This document shows, piece after piece, positions 1 through 6,740 of a stretch of DNA of 20,073 nt. Position 1 is the first letter of the stretch. The number at the start of each line of letters is the position of its first letter. Under the pieces are notes generated by a model. That model saw nothing but the letters and a program-made list of their open reading frames with translations, searched no databases and was not told the DNA's origin. The stretch spans positions 1 to 20,073 of the forward strand of contig JAEWHG010000005.1 of assembly GCA_023387935.1 (NCBI GenBank), in the 5' to 3' direction. Source of the stretch: Bacillota bacterium (GTDB lineage Bacteria; Bacillota; Clostridia; Peptostreptococcales; Natronincolaceae). The translations under genes and the position numbers were made by a program.

Positions 1-134
1 TGTAGGTATGCCATGGTACCTGTTGAATCTTGAGTTAGTGTTTGATCTATTTTTATTCCTATTTCATTTCCACTGCCGTACTCTCCACTAACCAAATGAT
101 TTCTTAAAATTTTTTCTGTTAATGTTAATCCCAT
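1..134 (-). CDS. Aconitate hydratase, N-terminal fragment cut by window edge
   Basis: Only the first 44 residues are inside the window. They begin MGLTLTEKIL and include the segment GNEIGIKIDQTLTQDSTGTM, which I recognise as the conserved N-terminus of the clostridial/mitochondrial-type aconitase family. Aconitase isomerises citrate to isocitrate through cis-aconitate, using a [4Fe-4S] cluster whose cysteines would lie outside the visible part. The ATG at 134 is preceded by a GGGGAGAGG ribosome site, and the gene starts 19 bases after the stop of the citrate synthase gene, so the two are almost certainly co-transcribed. The identification rests on a short but well conserved stretch. Homoaconitase or a 3-isopropylmalate dehydratase-like protein is the alternative, but the upstream citrate synthase favours aconitase. 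Confidence 0.85.
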   Translation of the reverse strand, partial: MGLTLTEKILRNHLVSGEYGSGNEIGIKIDQTLTQDSTGTMAYL

Positions 135-153
135 GTTCAGCACCTCTCCCCAA

Positions 154-1485
154 TTATGCTTCTTTGTATTCTTCATTTAGATATATATTTGAAATTTTCA
201 CCATTTCTTCTATTGATATATTAGTGGTCCTGCCACTTTCATATTCTCTGTCAATCCATTTCTTAATAGGAATCAATCTTATATCATTTTTTGTAAGTTT
301 GTCTTTTCCTTTTTTATTAAAATAGCTGTTTATAAAATATGCAATACTGGAGATTCCAGAATAATTATTAATTGCAACTAAAGGTGGTCTTCCTAGTATT
401 TTACCTGTATCGAAGCTATTGTATATTTCTTCATCCTTCAAAAGTCCATCTGCATGAATACCTGCTTTAGTTACGTTAAACTCAGAGCCTACGAATGGTG
501 TCTTAGGAGGAATGCTATAATTTAACTCGCTCTCAAAGTATTTGGCTAAATCATTTATTACCTTAAGATTCATGGATTTAGTATTTCCTCTTAGCTGAGC
601 ATATTCTATAATCATAGCCTCAAGAGGACAATTCCCCACCCTTTCTCCTATACCAAATAATGTAGTATTAACTGAAGATCCTCCGTATAGCCAGGAAGCT
701 GTTGCATTAGGTACTACAGAGTGATAGTCATTATGTCCATGCCATTCTATAGATTCCGATGGAACGCTTGCATATTTTTTAAGTCCATAAATAATACTAG
801 GAACAGATCTAGGCAGTTCTACTCCATTATGAGGAACTCCTAATCCCAAAGTATCACAGGCTCTAATTTTAACTCTTATATTTGCTTGTTTCATTAATTC
901 CATTAGATTCTTTGCTAAAGGTACAACGAATCCAAAAAAGTCTGCTCTTGTTATATCCTCAAAATGACATCTTGGAACAATCCCATTTTCTAAGGCGTCG
1001 CTAGCTATACTTAAATACATATCCATCGCTTCTTTTCTAGTTTTATTCAATTTATTAAATATATGGTAATCAGAGCAACTCATTAGTATTCCCGTCTCTT
1101 TTATTCCCATATCCTTAACTATTTTAAAATCTTCTTTATTTGCTCTTATCCAAGAGGTTACTTCTGGAAAATCATACCCTCTTTCCATACATTGATATGC
1201 AGCTTTTCTATCCTTTTCAGTATATAAAAAAAACTCAGTCTGTCTTATGATTCCAGAGCCATTATCAAGATCATGAAGCAAATCGTAGATCTCTATCATT
1301 TGTTTCGAAGTCATGGAGGTCATGGATTGTTGGCCATCTCTAAATGTAGTATCAGTTATCCATATATTTTCTGGTAATGCTATAGGTAGCTGAATATTAT
1401 TAAAGACTGTTTTCGGTATTTCCTCATAAGGAAACACTTCCTTGTATAGATTTGGTTTTAAAACATCAATAGCACTATATTTCAT
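154..1485 (-). CDS. (Re)-citrate synthase, homocitrate/isopropylmalate synthase family
   Basis: A 443-residue member of the DRE-TIM (HMGL-like) barrel family that condenses an acyl-CoA with a 2-oxoacid. The metal and catalytic motifs are visible: DTTFRDGQQ at about 45-53, HGHND at 249-253 and GIGERVGN at 278-285. The sequence is unlike LeuA, lacks the C-terminal leucine-binding regulatory domain of LeuA, and resembles the stereochemically distinct Re-citrate synthases characterised in strict anaerobes such as Clostridium kluyveri. The expected reaction is acetyl-CoA plus oxaloacetate to citrate. Aconitase follows 19 bases downstream, which supports citrate rather than homocitrate as the product. 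The start ATG has an AAGGAGGG ribosome site 6 bases upstream. Family assignment is firm. The exact substrate is inferred from sequence resemblance and context; homocitrate synthase is the main alternative. Confidence 0.85.
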   Translation of the reverse strand: MKYSAIDVLKPNLYKEVFPYEEIPKTVFNNIQLPIALPENIWITDTTFRDGQQSMTSMTSKQMIEIYDLLHDLDNGSGIIRQTEFFLYTEKDRKAAYQCMERGYDFPEVTSWIRANKEDFKIVKDMGIKETGILMSCSDYHIFNKLNKTRKEAMDMYLSIASDALENGIVPRCHFEDITRADFFGFVVPLAKNLMELMKQANIRVKIRACDTLGLGVPHNGVELPRSVPSIIYGLKKYASVPSESIEWHGHNDYHSVVPNATASWLYGGSSVNTTLFGIGERVGNCPLEAMIIEYAQLRGNTKSMNLKVINDLAKYFESELNYSIPPKTPFVGSEFNVTKAGIHADGLLKDEEIYNSFDTGKILGRPPLVAINNYSGISSIAYFINSYFNKKGKDKLTKNDIRLIPIKKWIDREYESGRTTNISIEEMVKISNIYLNEEYKEA

Positions 1486-1588
1486 TTTAGACCCTCCTTA
1501 AAATGTGAAAGATATTATTATAATCTTGCATAATTTTACAAAAAATATTTTTAGTTTTTAAATTAATACAAGCTTCATTTCTTTATGT

Positions 1589-1608
1589 AACCAAATGTTC
1601 ACTTGGTT
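1589..1608. promoter_or_regulatory. Palindromic operator candidate before citrate synthase operon
   Basis: A 20-base imperfect palindrome, AACCAA-N8-TTGGTT, with additional symmetric TG/CA positions inside. It lies about 10 bases downstream of the -10 box of the promoter described next, where a bound repressor would block initiation or early elongation. The symmetry is seen directly. Its function and the regulator are inferred, and no regulator gene is adjacent in the window. Confidence 0.45.
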
Positions 1609-1618
1609 AATATTAAGT

Positions 1619-1647
1619 ATTTTAACACGATTCTTTTTTGCTTTCAA
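1619..1647 (-). promoter_or_regulatory. Sigma-A-type promoter for citrate synthase-aconitase operon
   Basis: On the minus strand TTGAAA (1642-1647) is separated by 17 bases from TAAAAT (1619-1624). Transcription would start near 1612, giving a leader of about 125 bases before the citrate synthase ATG. The rest of this leader is plain AT-rich sequence. A second TATAAT at about 1517-1522 has no good -35 partner. Confidence 0.5.
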
Positions 1648-1830
1648 CCCCAAAATGAAATTTAGTAAAATTTAACTTTCATTTTATACTCAAATCAAAT
1701 TTGAATATATATAGACTTGCAATTATAAAACTAGTCTAACAACACTAGGCTTTGATTAAATATTTTTAGTTACAAATAACATAGGGAAGTATAGTGATAA
1801 TCAGAGATCCATTCGATAAGTGTATATTAA
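1648..1830. other. AT-rich spacer without recognisable gene
   Basis: Together with the flanking promoter and terminator this makes a 412-base gene-free stretch between the citrate synthase gene and gatB. I see no reading frame with a ribosome site, no tRNA and no riboswitch signature. A short symmetric element TCAAATTTGA lies near 1694-1703, of doubtful meaning. Confidence 0.5.
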
Positions 1831-1885
1831 AAAGCAAAAAATAAAAGATGTAGAGATAAAGATATTTTTATCTACTACATCTTTT
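1831..1885 (-). terminator. Rho-independent terminator of the gatCAB operon
   Basis: The arms 1843-1860 and 1867-1885 pair almost completely (AAAAGATGTAG on one side, CTACATCTTTT on the other) with one bulged base and a short loop. On the minus strand the stem is followed by TTTTATTTTTTG. It begins 13 bases beyond the gatB stop codon. The other strand also has a T-run, so it may act both ways. Confidence 0.85.
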
Positions 1886-1897
1886 TTCATTTGGTTC

Positions 1898-3331
1898 CTA
1901 TTTAGTAGCTTTAATAAGCTTCTCAAGGATGTTTTTTGCAGATTGAGGATTGGCTTTTCCTTTAGATGCTTTCATAATTTGACCCATCAAAAACCCTATA
2001 GCCCTATCATTACCATTATGATAATCATCTACTGCCTGGGTTTGACTAGAAAGAACCTTTTCTACTATTTTTTCAAGTTCATCAGCGCTGCTAATCTGAC
2101 TGATCCCTTTTTCTTCTATAATTTCATATGGACTTTTATCCGTTGTAATAAGACCTTTAAAAACTTCTTTACCAGCAGTACGGCTAATTTTTCCTTCTTC
2201 AATAATTTTGATTAAACTCGCAAGGTGTTGACTCTCAACGGGTATATCTTCATTTTCTTCATCCTTTAAAGCTCTTAAAAGTTCACCAATAATCCAATTT
2301 GCAGCTTCTTTTGGAGAAACCTTAAAATTAACCACCTCTTCGAAATAATTAGCCAGAGCTTTATTTCCAATTAAAATATCAGTTTCAGCTTCACTTAAAT
2401 CATACATGTTTAGAAATCTTTCTTTTTTATCCCTTGGAAGCTCAGGAAGCTTTTCTTTAATTTTTAAAATGGTTTCCTCTTTTATTAAAACATAAGTTAA
2501 ATCTGCCTCAGGAAAATAGCGATAATCATGAGAATCTTCCTTCGATCTCATAGGAATCGTTTGACCTTTACTACTATCCCACCTTCTTGTTTCTTGCTTG
2601 ATTTTATCTTCTTCACCAAATGCATACAATTCTTGTTGCCTTTTTTCTTCTTGTTGTAATGCTTTTAAAATTTCCTTAAAGGAGTTCATATTTTTAATTT
2701 CTACCTTTGTATTTAATCCTTTTTCCCCAATATTCCTAATAGATATATTCGCATCGCATCTTAGAGAACCTTGCTCCATTTTACAGTCAGAAACTCCCGT
2801 ATATTCCAATATACTCTTTAATGCTTTTAAAAAGGCTACTGCTTCCTGTGGAGAACGCATATCAGGCTCCGTAACTATTTCAATTAAAGGAATTCCCGCT
2901 CTGTTGTAATCCACCAATGTAACAGGCTCATCTTCTATATGGATTAACTTTCCCGAGTCCTCCTCTAAATGAATTCGTGTAATATGAATTCGTTTCTCTT
3001 TTCCATCTAATCGAATATCTATATAACCTTTTTCACAAATTGGTAAATCAAATTGCGTAATCTGATAGGCCTTAGGTAAATCAGGATAAAAATAATTTTT
3101 TCTATCAAACTTACTCATCTTGTTAATATGACAATTAAGTGCTGTACCTGCTCTAACTGCAAGATGAACTACCTCTTCATTTAATACTGGTAAAGTACCA
3201 GGAAGCCCTGCGCAAATGGGACATGTATTTTCGTTTGCCTTTGCTCCAAAGTTGGTTGAGCAAGAGCAAAATATTTTAGATTTTGTATTTAATTCTACAT
3301 GTATTTCAAGTCCTATAATGGTTTCAAACAT
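1898..3331 (-). CDS. gatB: Asp/Glu-tRNA amidotransferase subunit B
   Basis: A 477-residue GatB, the tRNA-binding kinase/transamidase subunit that activates Glu on misacylated Glu-tRNA(Gln) (and Asp on Asp-tRNA(Asn)) with ATP and passes ammonia from GatA to it. The start MFETIIGLEIHVEL is the family signature. Zinc-type cysteines appear at 22, 24, 37 and 40 (CSC and CPIC). The SLRCDANIS and VEIKNMNSF segments of the cradle domain are present, and the C-terminal YqeY-like tail, rich in Lys/Glu helices, is complete to LEKLIKA. Its ATG overlaps the end of gatA by 8 bases and has a GGAGG site, pointing to translational coupling. It is the last gene before the operon terminator. Confidence 0.97.
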   Translation of the reverse strand: MFETIIGLEIHVELNTKSKIFCSCSTNFGAKANENTCPICAGLPGTLPVLNEEVVHLAVRAGTALNCHINKMSKFDRKNYFYPDLPKAYQITQFDLPICEKGYIDIRLDGKEKRIHITRIHLEEDSGKLIHIEDEPVTLVDYNRAGIPLIEIVTEPDMRSPQEAVAFLKALKSILEYTGVSDCKMEQGSLRCDANISIRNIGEKGLNTKVEIKNMNSFKEILKALQQEEKRQQELYAFGEEDKIKQETRRWDSSKGQTIPMRSKEDSHDYRYFPEADLTYVLIKEETILKIKEKLPELPRDKKERFLNMYDLSEAETDILIGNKALANYFEEVVNFKVSPKEAANWIIGELLRALKDEENEDIPVESQHLASLIKIIEEGKISRTAGKEVFKGLITTDKSPYEIIEEKGISQISSADELEKIVEKVLSSQTQAVDDYHNGNDRAIGFLMGQIMKASKGKANPQSAKNILEKLIKATK

Positions 3332-4808
3332 TGAGCTCTTCCTCCTTTAACTTAATTGTTGTATCTGTAAATCTAATGCTTTGCTCTAAACTATACGCTA
3401 CTTGAAATAGTTTAGCTTCTGTATAGTGTTCTCCTATTAACTGCAGCCCTATCGGAAGCTTTTCTTTACTTAATCCACAGGGTATAGAAATAGCTGGAAG
3501 TCCTGCCATATTTGCATTGACTGTATAAATATCTGCTAGATACATAGTTAGTGGATCATCAGTTCTCTCCCCAATATTAAAAGGTAATACTGGAGAAGTA
3601 GGTGTCAGCAAAACATCATAGTGTTCAAAAACTTTCTTAAATACACCACTCATCTTTTTCTTAAGTAGCATCGCTCTTTTATAATATGAATCATAATATC
3701 CTGAGGAAAGAATATAGGTTCCTAGCATAATCCTTCTCTTAACCTCCCTACCAAAACCTTCAGTTCTAGTATGAACCATTAATTCCTCTATGCTTTCATA
3801 GTTCTTTGCCCTGTAACCATACCGGACTCCATCGTATCTAGCTAAATTTGAGCTCGCTTCAGCAGAAGAAATAATATAATATGCAGATATGCCTGATTCT
3901 ATAATAGGCAATGAAAATTCTTCTACAATAGCGCCTTCTTTTTGTAAATATCTTATGGATTCTTGTATAGACTCAGCAATTTGAGGGTCCAATCCTTCAC
4001 CAAAACACTCTCTAGGTATACCTACCTTTAAACCCCTAATGCCACTTTCTAAATCCTTAAGATAATCTACTTTAGATTGATCCTGTATACTAGTACTATC
4101 TAGTGGATCGTTACCCTGCATTGCCTGAAAACTAATAGCACAATCTCTAACTGTTTTTGCGAATGGGCCTATCTGATCTAGTGAGGAAGCAAAGGCAATA
4201 AGACCAAATCTTGAAACCATGCCATAGGTTGGTTTTAAACCAACAATCCCACAAAAAGAAGCAGGTTGTCTAATTGACCCTCCAGTATCAGAACCAATCG
4301 TAAGTGGCGCAAAACCTGCTGCTATAGCTGCTGCAGAACCTCCTGACGATCCACCTGGCACCTTATCTAAATTCCAAGGATTTTTTGTAATTTTAAAAGA
4401 GGAGTTTTCTGTGGAAGAACCCATAGAAAATTCATCCATATTCGTCTTTCCAATAATAATAGCTCCTGCATCCTTCAATTTTTCCACTACTGTAGCATCA
4501 TATGGAGGAATAAAATCCTCTAGCATTTTAGAAGCACAACTTGTTTTTACCCCTTTCGTACAGATATTATCCTTAATAGCTACAGGTATGCCACCTAGGA
4601 CGCCTAGACTTTCTCCATTCCTTAGCTTTTCATCTAGTTTTTCAGCTTCATTAAAAGCTTCATCCTCACACAGCGTAATAAATGCATTGATTTTATCATC
4701 CTGATTCTTGATTCTATCAATATAGCTTTGTACTATTTCTTTTACTGTAAATTTTTTATCTCTATATCCTTTTTTAATATCATCTATTGTCATTTGCTCT
4801 ATTTTCAT
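3324..4808 (-). CDS. gatA: Asp/Glu-tRNA amidotransferase subunit A
   Basis: A 494-residue amidase-signature protein that hydrolyses glutamine to feed ammonia to GatB. The Ser-cisSer-Lys triad is visible: Lys79 in AIKDN, Ser154 in the GGSSGGS loop and Ser178 in DTGGSIRQP. These positions match the family numbering when the protein starts at MKIEQM. I chose the ATG at 4808 because AGGGGTGA lies just upstream. The in-frame TTG at 4826 would overlap gatC and place the ribosome site inside the coding region. It sits 10 bases after gatC and overlaps gatB by 8 bases, so the three subunits are coupled. Length and motifs are normal for the family. Confidence 0.97.
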   Translation of the reverse strand: MKIEQMTIDDIKKGYRDKKFTVKEIVQSYIDRIKNQDDKINAFITLCEDEAFNEAEKLDEKLRNGESLGVLGGIPVAIKDNICTKGVKTSCASKMLEDFIPPYDATVVEKLKDAGAIIIGKTNMDEFSMGSSTENSSFKITKNPWNLDKVPGGSSGGSAAAIAAGFAPLTIGSDTGGSIRQPASFCGIVGLKPTYGMVSRFGLIAFASSLDQIGPFAKTVRDCAISFQAMQGNDPLDSTSIQDQSKVDYLKDLESGIRGLKVGIPRECFGEGLDPQIAESIQESIRYLQKEGAIVEEFSLPIIESGISAYYIISSAEASSNLARYDGVRYGYRAKNYESIEELMVHTRTEGFGREVKRRIMLGTYILSSGYYDSYYKRAMLLKKKMSGVFKKVFEHYDVLLTPTSPVLPFNIGERTDDPLTMYLADIYTVNANMAGLPAISIPCGLSKEKLPIGLQLIGEHYTEAKLFQVAYSLEQSIRFTDTTIKLKEEELNV

Positions 4809-4818
4809 TCTTTCACCC

Positions 4819-5103
4819 CTATTCAATTACTTTAGGTATTCTAATGTAATCTTCTTGTTTTTGTTCTACACTTGTATATAGTTTTTCTTTGCTGACAAAA
4901 ACTTTAGCCTCATCTTTTCTTAACACGCCTTGAATATTTTCATAATCATACATATCTATATCGGATAAATTCTCTTTGTCTATATTTTGAAAGTGATTGA
5001 ATACAGTTTCGAATTCACGTGCAAAATCCATTGCTTCTTCTTCTGTAAATTTTAGTTTTGCAAGCTTTGCAATGTAGCTGATATCATCAATGTTTATTTT
5101 CAT
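4819..5103 (-). CDS. gatC: Asp/Glu-tRNA amidotransferase subunit C
   Basis: A 94-residue GatC, the small clamp that wraps around GatA and GatB and stabilises the heterotrimer. The N-terminal helix with IAKLAKLKFTEEE and the later LRKDE segment are typical. The ATG at 5103 follows a GAGGAGTGA ribosome site at good spacing. A GTG at 5118 in the same frame is too close to that site. First gene of the operon, with a strong promoter about 50 bases upstream. A complete GatCAB suggests that Gln-tRNA, and perhaps Asn-tRNA, is made by the indirect route in this organism. Confidence 0.94.
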   Translation of the reverse strand: MKINIDDISYIAKLAKLKFTEEEAMDFAREFETVFNHFQNIDKENLSDIDMYDYENIQGVLRKDEAKVFVSKEKLYTSVEQKQEDYIRIPKVIE

Positions 5104-5161
5104 GACTTCACTCCTCACACTATTCTATTTTAAACTTGTGAAAATAAGGTGCCTCTCTAGT

Positions 5162-5191
5162 ATTATCTAGTCAGTGAATTTCCATTGTCAA
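5162..5191 (-). promoter_or_regulatory. Strong sigma-A-type promoter for gatCAB
   Basis: On the minus strand a perfect TTGACA (5186-5191) is followed after 18 bases by GATAAT (5162-5167). The start would be near 5155, leaving a leader of about 50 bases. I see no T-box or other leader structure. Confidence 0.75.
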
Positions 5192-5283
5192 CCTTTTTAA
5201 TGTAATTTTAAAATATTGCACTTTAATTGATAGATCAATTTGATTATTGTTTTTTTCAATAGTTAAATTTTAAGTATAGAATC

Positions 5284-5319
5284 TATCTATTGGTAAATAT
5301 AAAATAGATACCGTATAAT
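5284..5319 (+). promoter_or_regulatory. Promoter with overlapping inverted repeat, C_GCAxxG_C_C gene
   Basis: TTGGTA (5290-5295), an 18-base spacer and a perfect TATAAT (5314-5319) precede the ATG at 5362. A perfect 8-base inverted repeat, TATCTATT (5284-5291) and AATAGATA (5303-5310), separated by 11 bases, covers the -35 box and most of the spacer. That is a natural position for a repressor dimer. The promoter is well supported. The operator role is inferred. Confidence 0.6.
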
Positions 5320-5361
5320 GACATTGTATAAAATATATCATAACCTTAGGGGGAATATATA

Positions 5362-5850
5362 ATGACTTTAGTTCATACTAAAGAATTTACAAAGGAAGAT
5401 TTACTTGACAGGGTTCAAGCTGATGCAGAAGAGCTTTTTAGATCAGGTACTTATTTCTGTAGCGAATCAGTAGTTCAAACTATTAATGAACTGTTAGGAA
5501 TGCCCTATGATAAAAATGTAGTTAAGCTTGCAAGTGGCTTTCCTATAGGAATGGGTAAATCTGGATGTCTTTGCGGCGCAGTATCTGGAGGGCAAATGAC
5601 TCTAGGTATGGCATATGGCCGTGTTGAAGGAGAACCTATGGAAGAAAAAATGTTTGAAAAAGCAAAAAATCTACATGACTATATTATGCAGGAATATAAA
5701 TCAAATTGCTGTAGAGTAATAACAAGACAATGGGCTGGAGATGAGTTCAAAAGTCCAGAAAGAAAAAATCACTGCATAACAATCACTGGTAAAGTTGCAA
5801 GATGGGTTGCAAACGAACTTATCGAAGACGGAAAAATCGAAGTAAAATAA
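5362..5850 (+). CDS. C_GCAxxG_C_C family putative redox protein
   Basis: A 162-residue soluble protein without signal peptide. The family signature is visible: CSES at 33, then CLCGAVSGG at 69-77 (Cys69, Cys71), a Cys-Cys pair at 116-117 and Cys138 near the end. Such proteins are predicted to bind a redox cofactor or metal through these cysteines, but to my knowledge their function is unknown. The segment VVKLASGFPIGMGKSGCLCG is typical for the family. The start has an AGGGGG ribosome site, and the gene stands alone with its own promoter and terminator. It is divergent from gatCAB, and one of only two plus-strand genes here. Confidence 0.85.
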   Translation: MTLVHTKEFTKEDLLDRVQADAEELFRSGTYFCSESVVQTINELLGMPYDKNVVKLASGFPIGMGKSGCLCGAVSGGQMTLGMAYGRVEGEPMEEKMFEKAKNLHDYIMQEYKSNCCRVITRQWAGDEFKSPERKNHCITITGKVARWVANELIEDGKIEVK

Positions 5851-5881
5851 TTATTTAATATAATTTCTAAATAAGAACCCC

Positions 5882-5914
5882 ACCCATTAACGCAATCATA
5901 GATTGCTAATGGGT
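5882..5914 (+). other. Stable stem-loop in the 3' region of the redox gene
   Basis: ACCCATTA (5882-5889) pairs with TAATGGGT (5907-5914), and inside it GCAATC (5892-5897) pairs with GATTGC (5901-5906) around a 3-base loop, leaving only a two-base bulge. It is followed by a GC-richer stretch and then, 26 bases later, the terminator. It has no T-run of its own. It could protect the 3' end of the mRNA, be part of a small RNA that ends at the terminator, or be a protein-binding site. I do not recognise a known RNA family. Confidence 0.5.
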
Positions 5915-5939
5915 CCCGGAACCTCGTTGTATTCACAAT

Positions 5940-5982
5940 AAGAAAAGGCTATTGGCTATACGCCAATAGCCTTTTCTTGTGT
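5940..5982 (+). terminator. Rho-independent terminator after the redox gene
   Basis: A perfect 17-base stem (AAGAAAAGGCTATTGGC paired with its complement, 5940-5956 and 5962-5978) with a five-base loop. The 3' arm carries CTTTTCTT but the T-run after it is poor. The flanking A-rich and T-rich arms make it look bidirectional. Confidence 0.7.
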
Positions 5983-6223
5983 CCCCTTTCATACTCTTTA
6001 TGGTTAGATACTCCTGACCATATTAATTTTTTGAATTTTAGTCTTAGGTTTTTCCAACTTTTCCATATACACATTCTTAATCTTCTTCTTACCCATTCAA
6101 TAACTTATACCCAACATCGAGGACCCATTAATATAAACTATATAAAACACTATATATATGTGTGTTATTTTTAATAAATAAAAATTATTGCTTAAATGTT
6201 ACAAAATCTTATAATAAAACATC
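5983..6223. other. AT-rich spacer without recognisable gene
   Basis: Part of a 451-base stretch between the two plus-strand genes. A frame opening at 5977 has a GTG start inside the terminator arm, no ribosome site and low-complexity content, so I do not count it. No tRNA or riboswitch signature is visible. Confidence 0.5.
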
Positions 6224-6252
6224 TTTCTTAATTGCAAATACTATTGTATAAT
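6224..6252 (+). promoter_or_regulatory. Possible promoter of small membrane protein gene
   Basis: A perfect TATAAT (6247-6252) with a weak TTTCTT (6224-6229) 17 bases upstream. It lies 50 bases before the ATG at 6302. Confidence 0.35.
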
Positions 6253-6301
6253 TTGTTATGGTACATAGATAAAATTTTAACAGAAAGGTAGGTAGTGTGA
6301 A

Positions 6302-6523
6302 ATGATTAATGCAAGAAAAGAAATAGATTTTTTAAAACTTTTTTGTTTTTTTAAGACATCCATTTTTTCAATACTAATATTCTTAACTCTTAAAACTAGA
6401 TTTTCCTCAAATAACTTTATGCTGGCTACTTTCGTTTTACTGTTTCTAGTATTAGCTTTAATACAAGTATTTAGCCTATTTTTCATATACAAAGGAAATA
6501 GATGTGAAAAGGAACATTTTTAA
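6302..6523 (+). CDS. Small two-helix membrane protein of unknown function
   Basis: A 73-residue protein that I do not recognise. It has a short charged N-terminus (MINARKEIDF), a hydrophobic segment at about 11-30 and a second at about 40-63, then a charged tail KGNRCEKEHF. The predicted form is a hairpin in the membrane with both ends in the cytosol. The purine-rich AAAGGTAGGTAG upstream of the ATG is an acceptable ribosome site, a TATAAT lies 50 bases upstream, and an excellent terminator follows 26 bases after the stop. These flanking signals, rather than the sequence itself, make it likely to be a real gene. The opposite strand has a longer-looking frame (6277-6492) without a ribosome site, which I reject. 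Confidence 0.6.
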   Translation: MINARKEIDFLKLFCFFKTSIFSILIFLTLKTRFSSNNFMLATFVLLFLVLALIQVFSLFFIYKGNRCEKEHF

Positions 6524-6548
6524 AATAAAGTATAGCGGAAAAAATAAT

Positions 6549-6591
6549 AAAAAATACCTTTAAAACAGATTTTGTTTTAGAGGTGTTTTTT
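6549..6591 (+). terminator. Rho-independent terminator after the small membrane protein
   Basis: An 18-base stem (6549-6566 with 6574-6591) containing two G-U pairs and a seven-base loop, ending in GGTGTTTTTTATT. It closes the transcription unit of the 73-residue gene. Confidence 0.85.
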
Positions 6592-6688
6592 ATTGCAAAG
6601 TTATTGAATTATTTTAATAAAATATCGTTAAATATTTATTAATTTTTTAGAAAAATTATAATTTTATACCTATTTATAAAATATTTTT

Positions 6689-6731
6689 TATAGTACCTCT
6701 CTAAAACTCCTTATTAAAGTACTATATTTTT
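6689..6731 (+). terminator. Second palindrome followed by T-run, possible back-up terminator
   Basis: TATAGTAC (6689-6696) and GTACTATA (6719-6726) are a perfect inverted repeat around a 22-base loop, followed on the plus strand by TTTTTT. It lies between the converging small membrane protein and oxidoreductase genes. On the minus strand A-rich sequence follows, so it is not a good terminator for the oxidoreductase. Confidence 0.35.
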
Positions 6732-6740
6732 TATTAATTA

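Noticed and set aside
1820..2215. Plus-strand 131-residue frame opposite gatB
   Set aside because: It runs through the terminator and antisense to gatB, has low-complexity Phe/Lys content and no ribosome site.
5104..5361. Possible T-box or riboswitch before gatCAB or the redox gene
   Set aside because: No T-box core sequence or long structured leader; predicted leaders are about 50 bases or shorter.
5977..6174. Plus-strand 65-residue frame after the redox gene
   Set aside because: Starts with GTG inside the terminator arm, no ribosome site, composition typical of untranslated AT-rich DNA.
6277..6492. Minus-strand 71-residue frame opposite the small membrane protein
   Set aside because: No ribosome site or terminator in its direction; the plus-strand frame has both promoter-like and terminator signals.
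6574..6585. GTTTTAGAGG motif resembling the start of a type II CRISPR repeat
   Set aside because: Occurs as part of a terminator arm, no repeat array or spacer structure around it.
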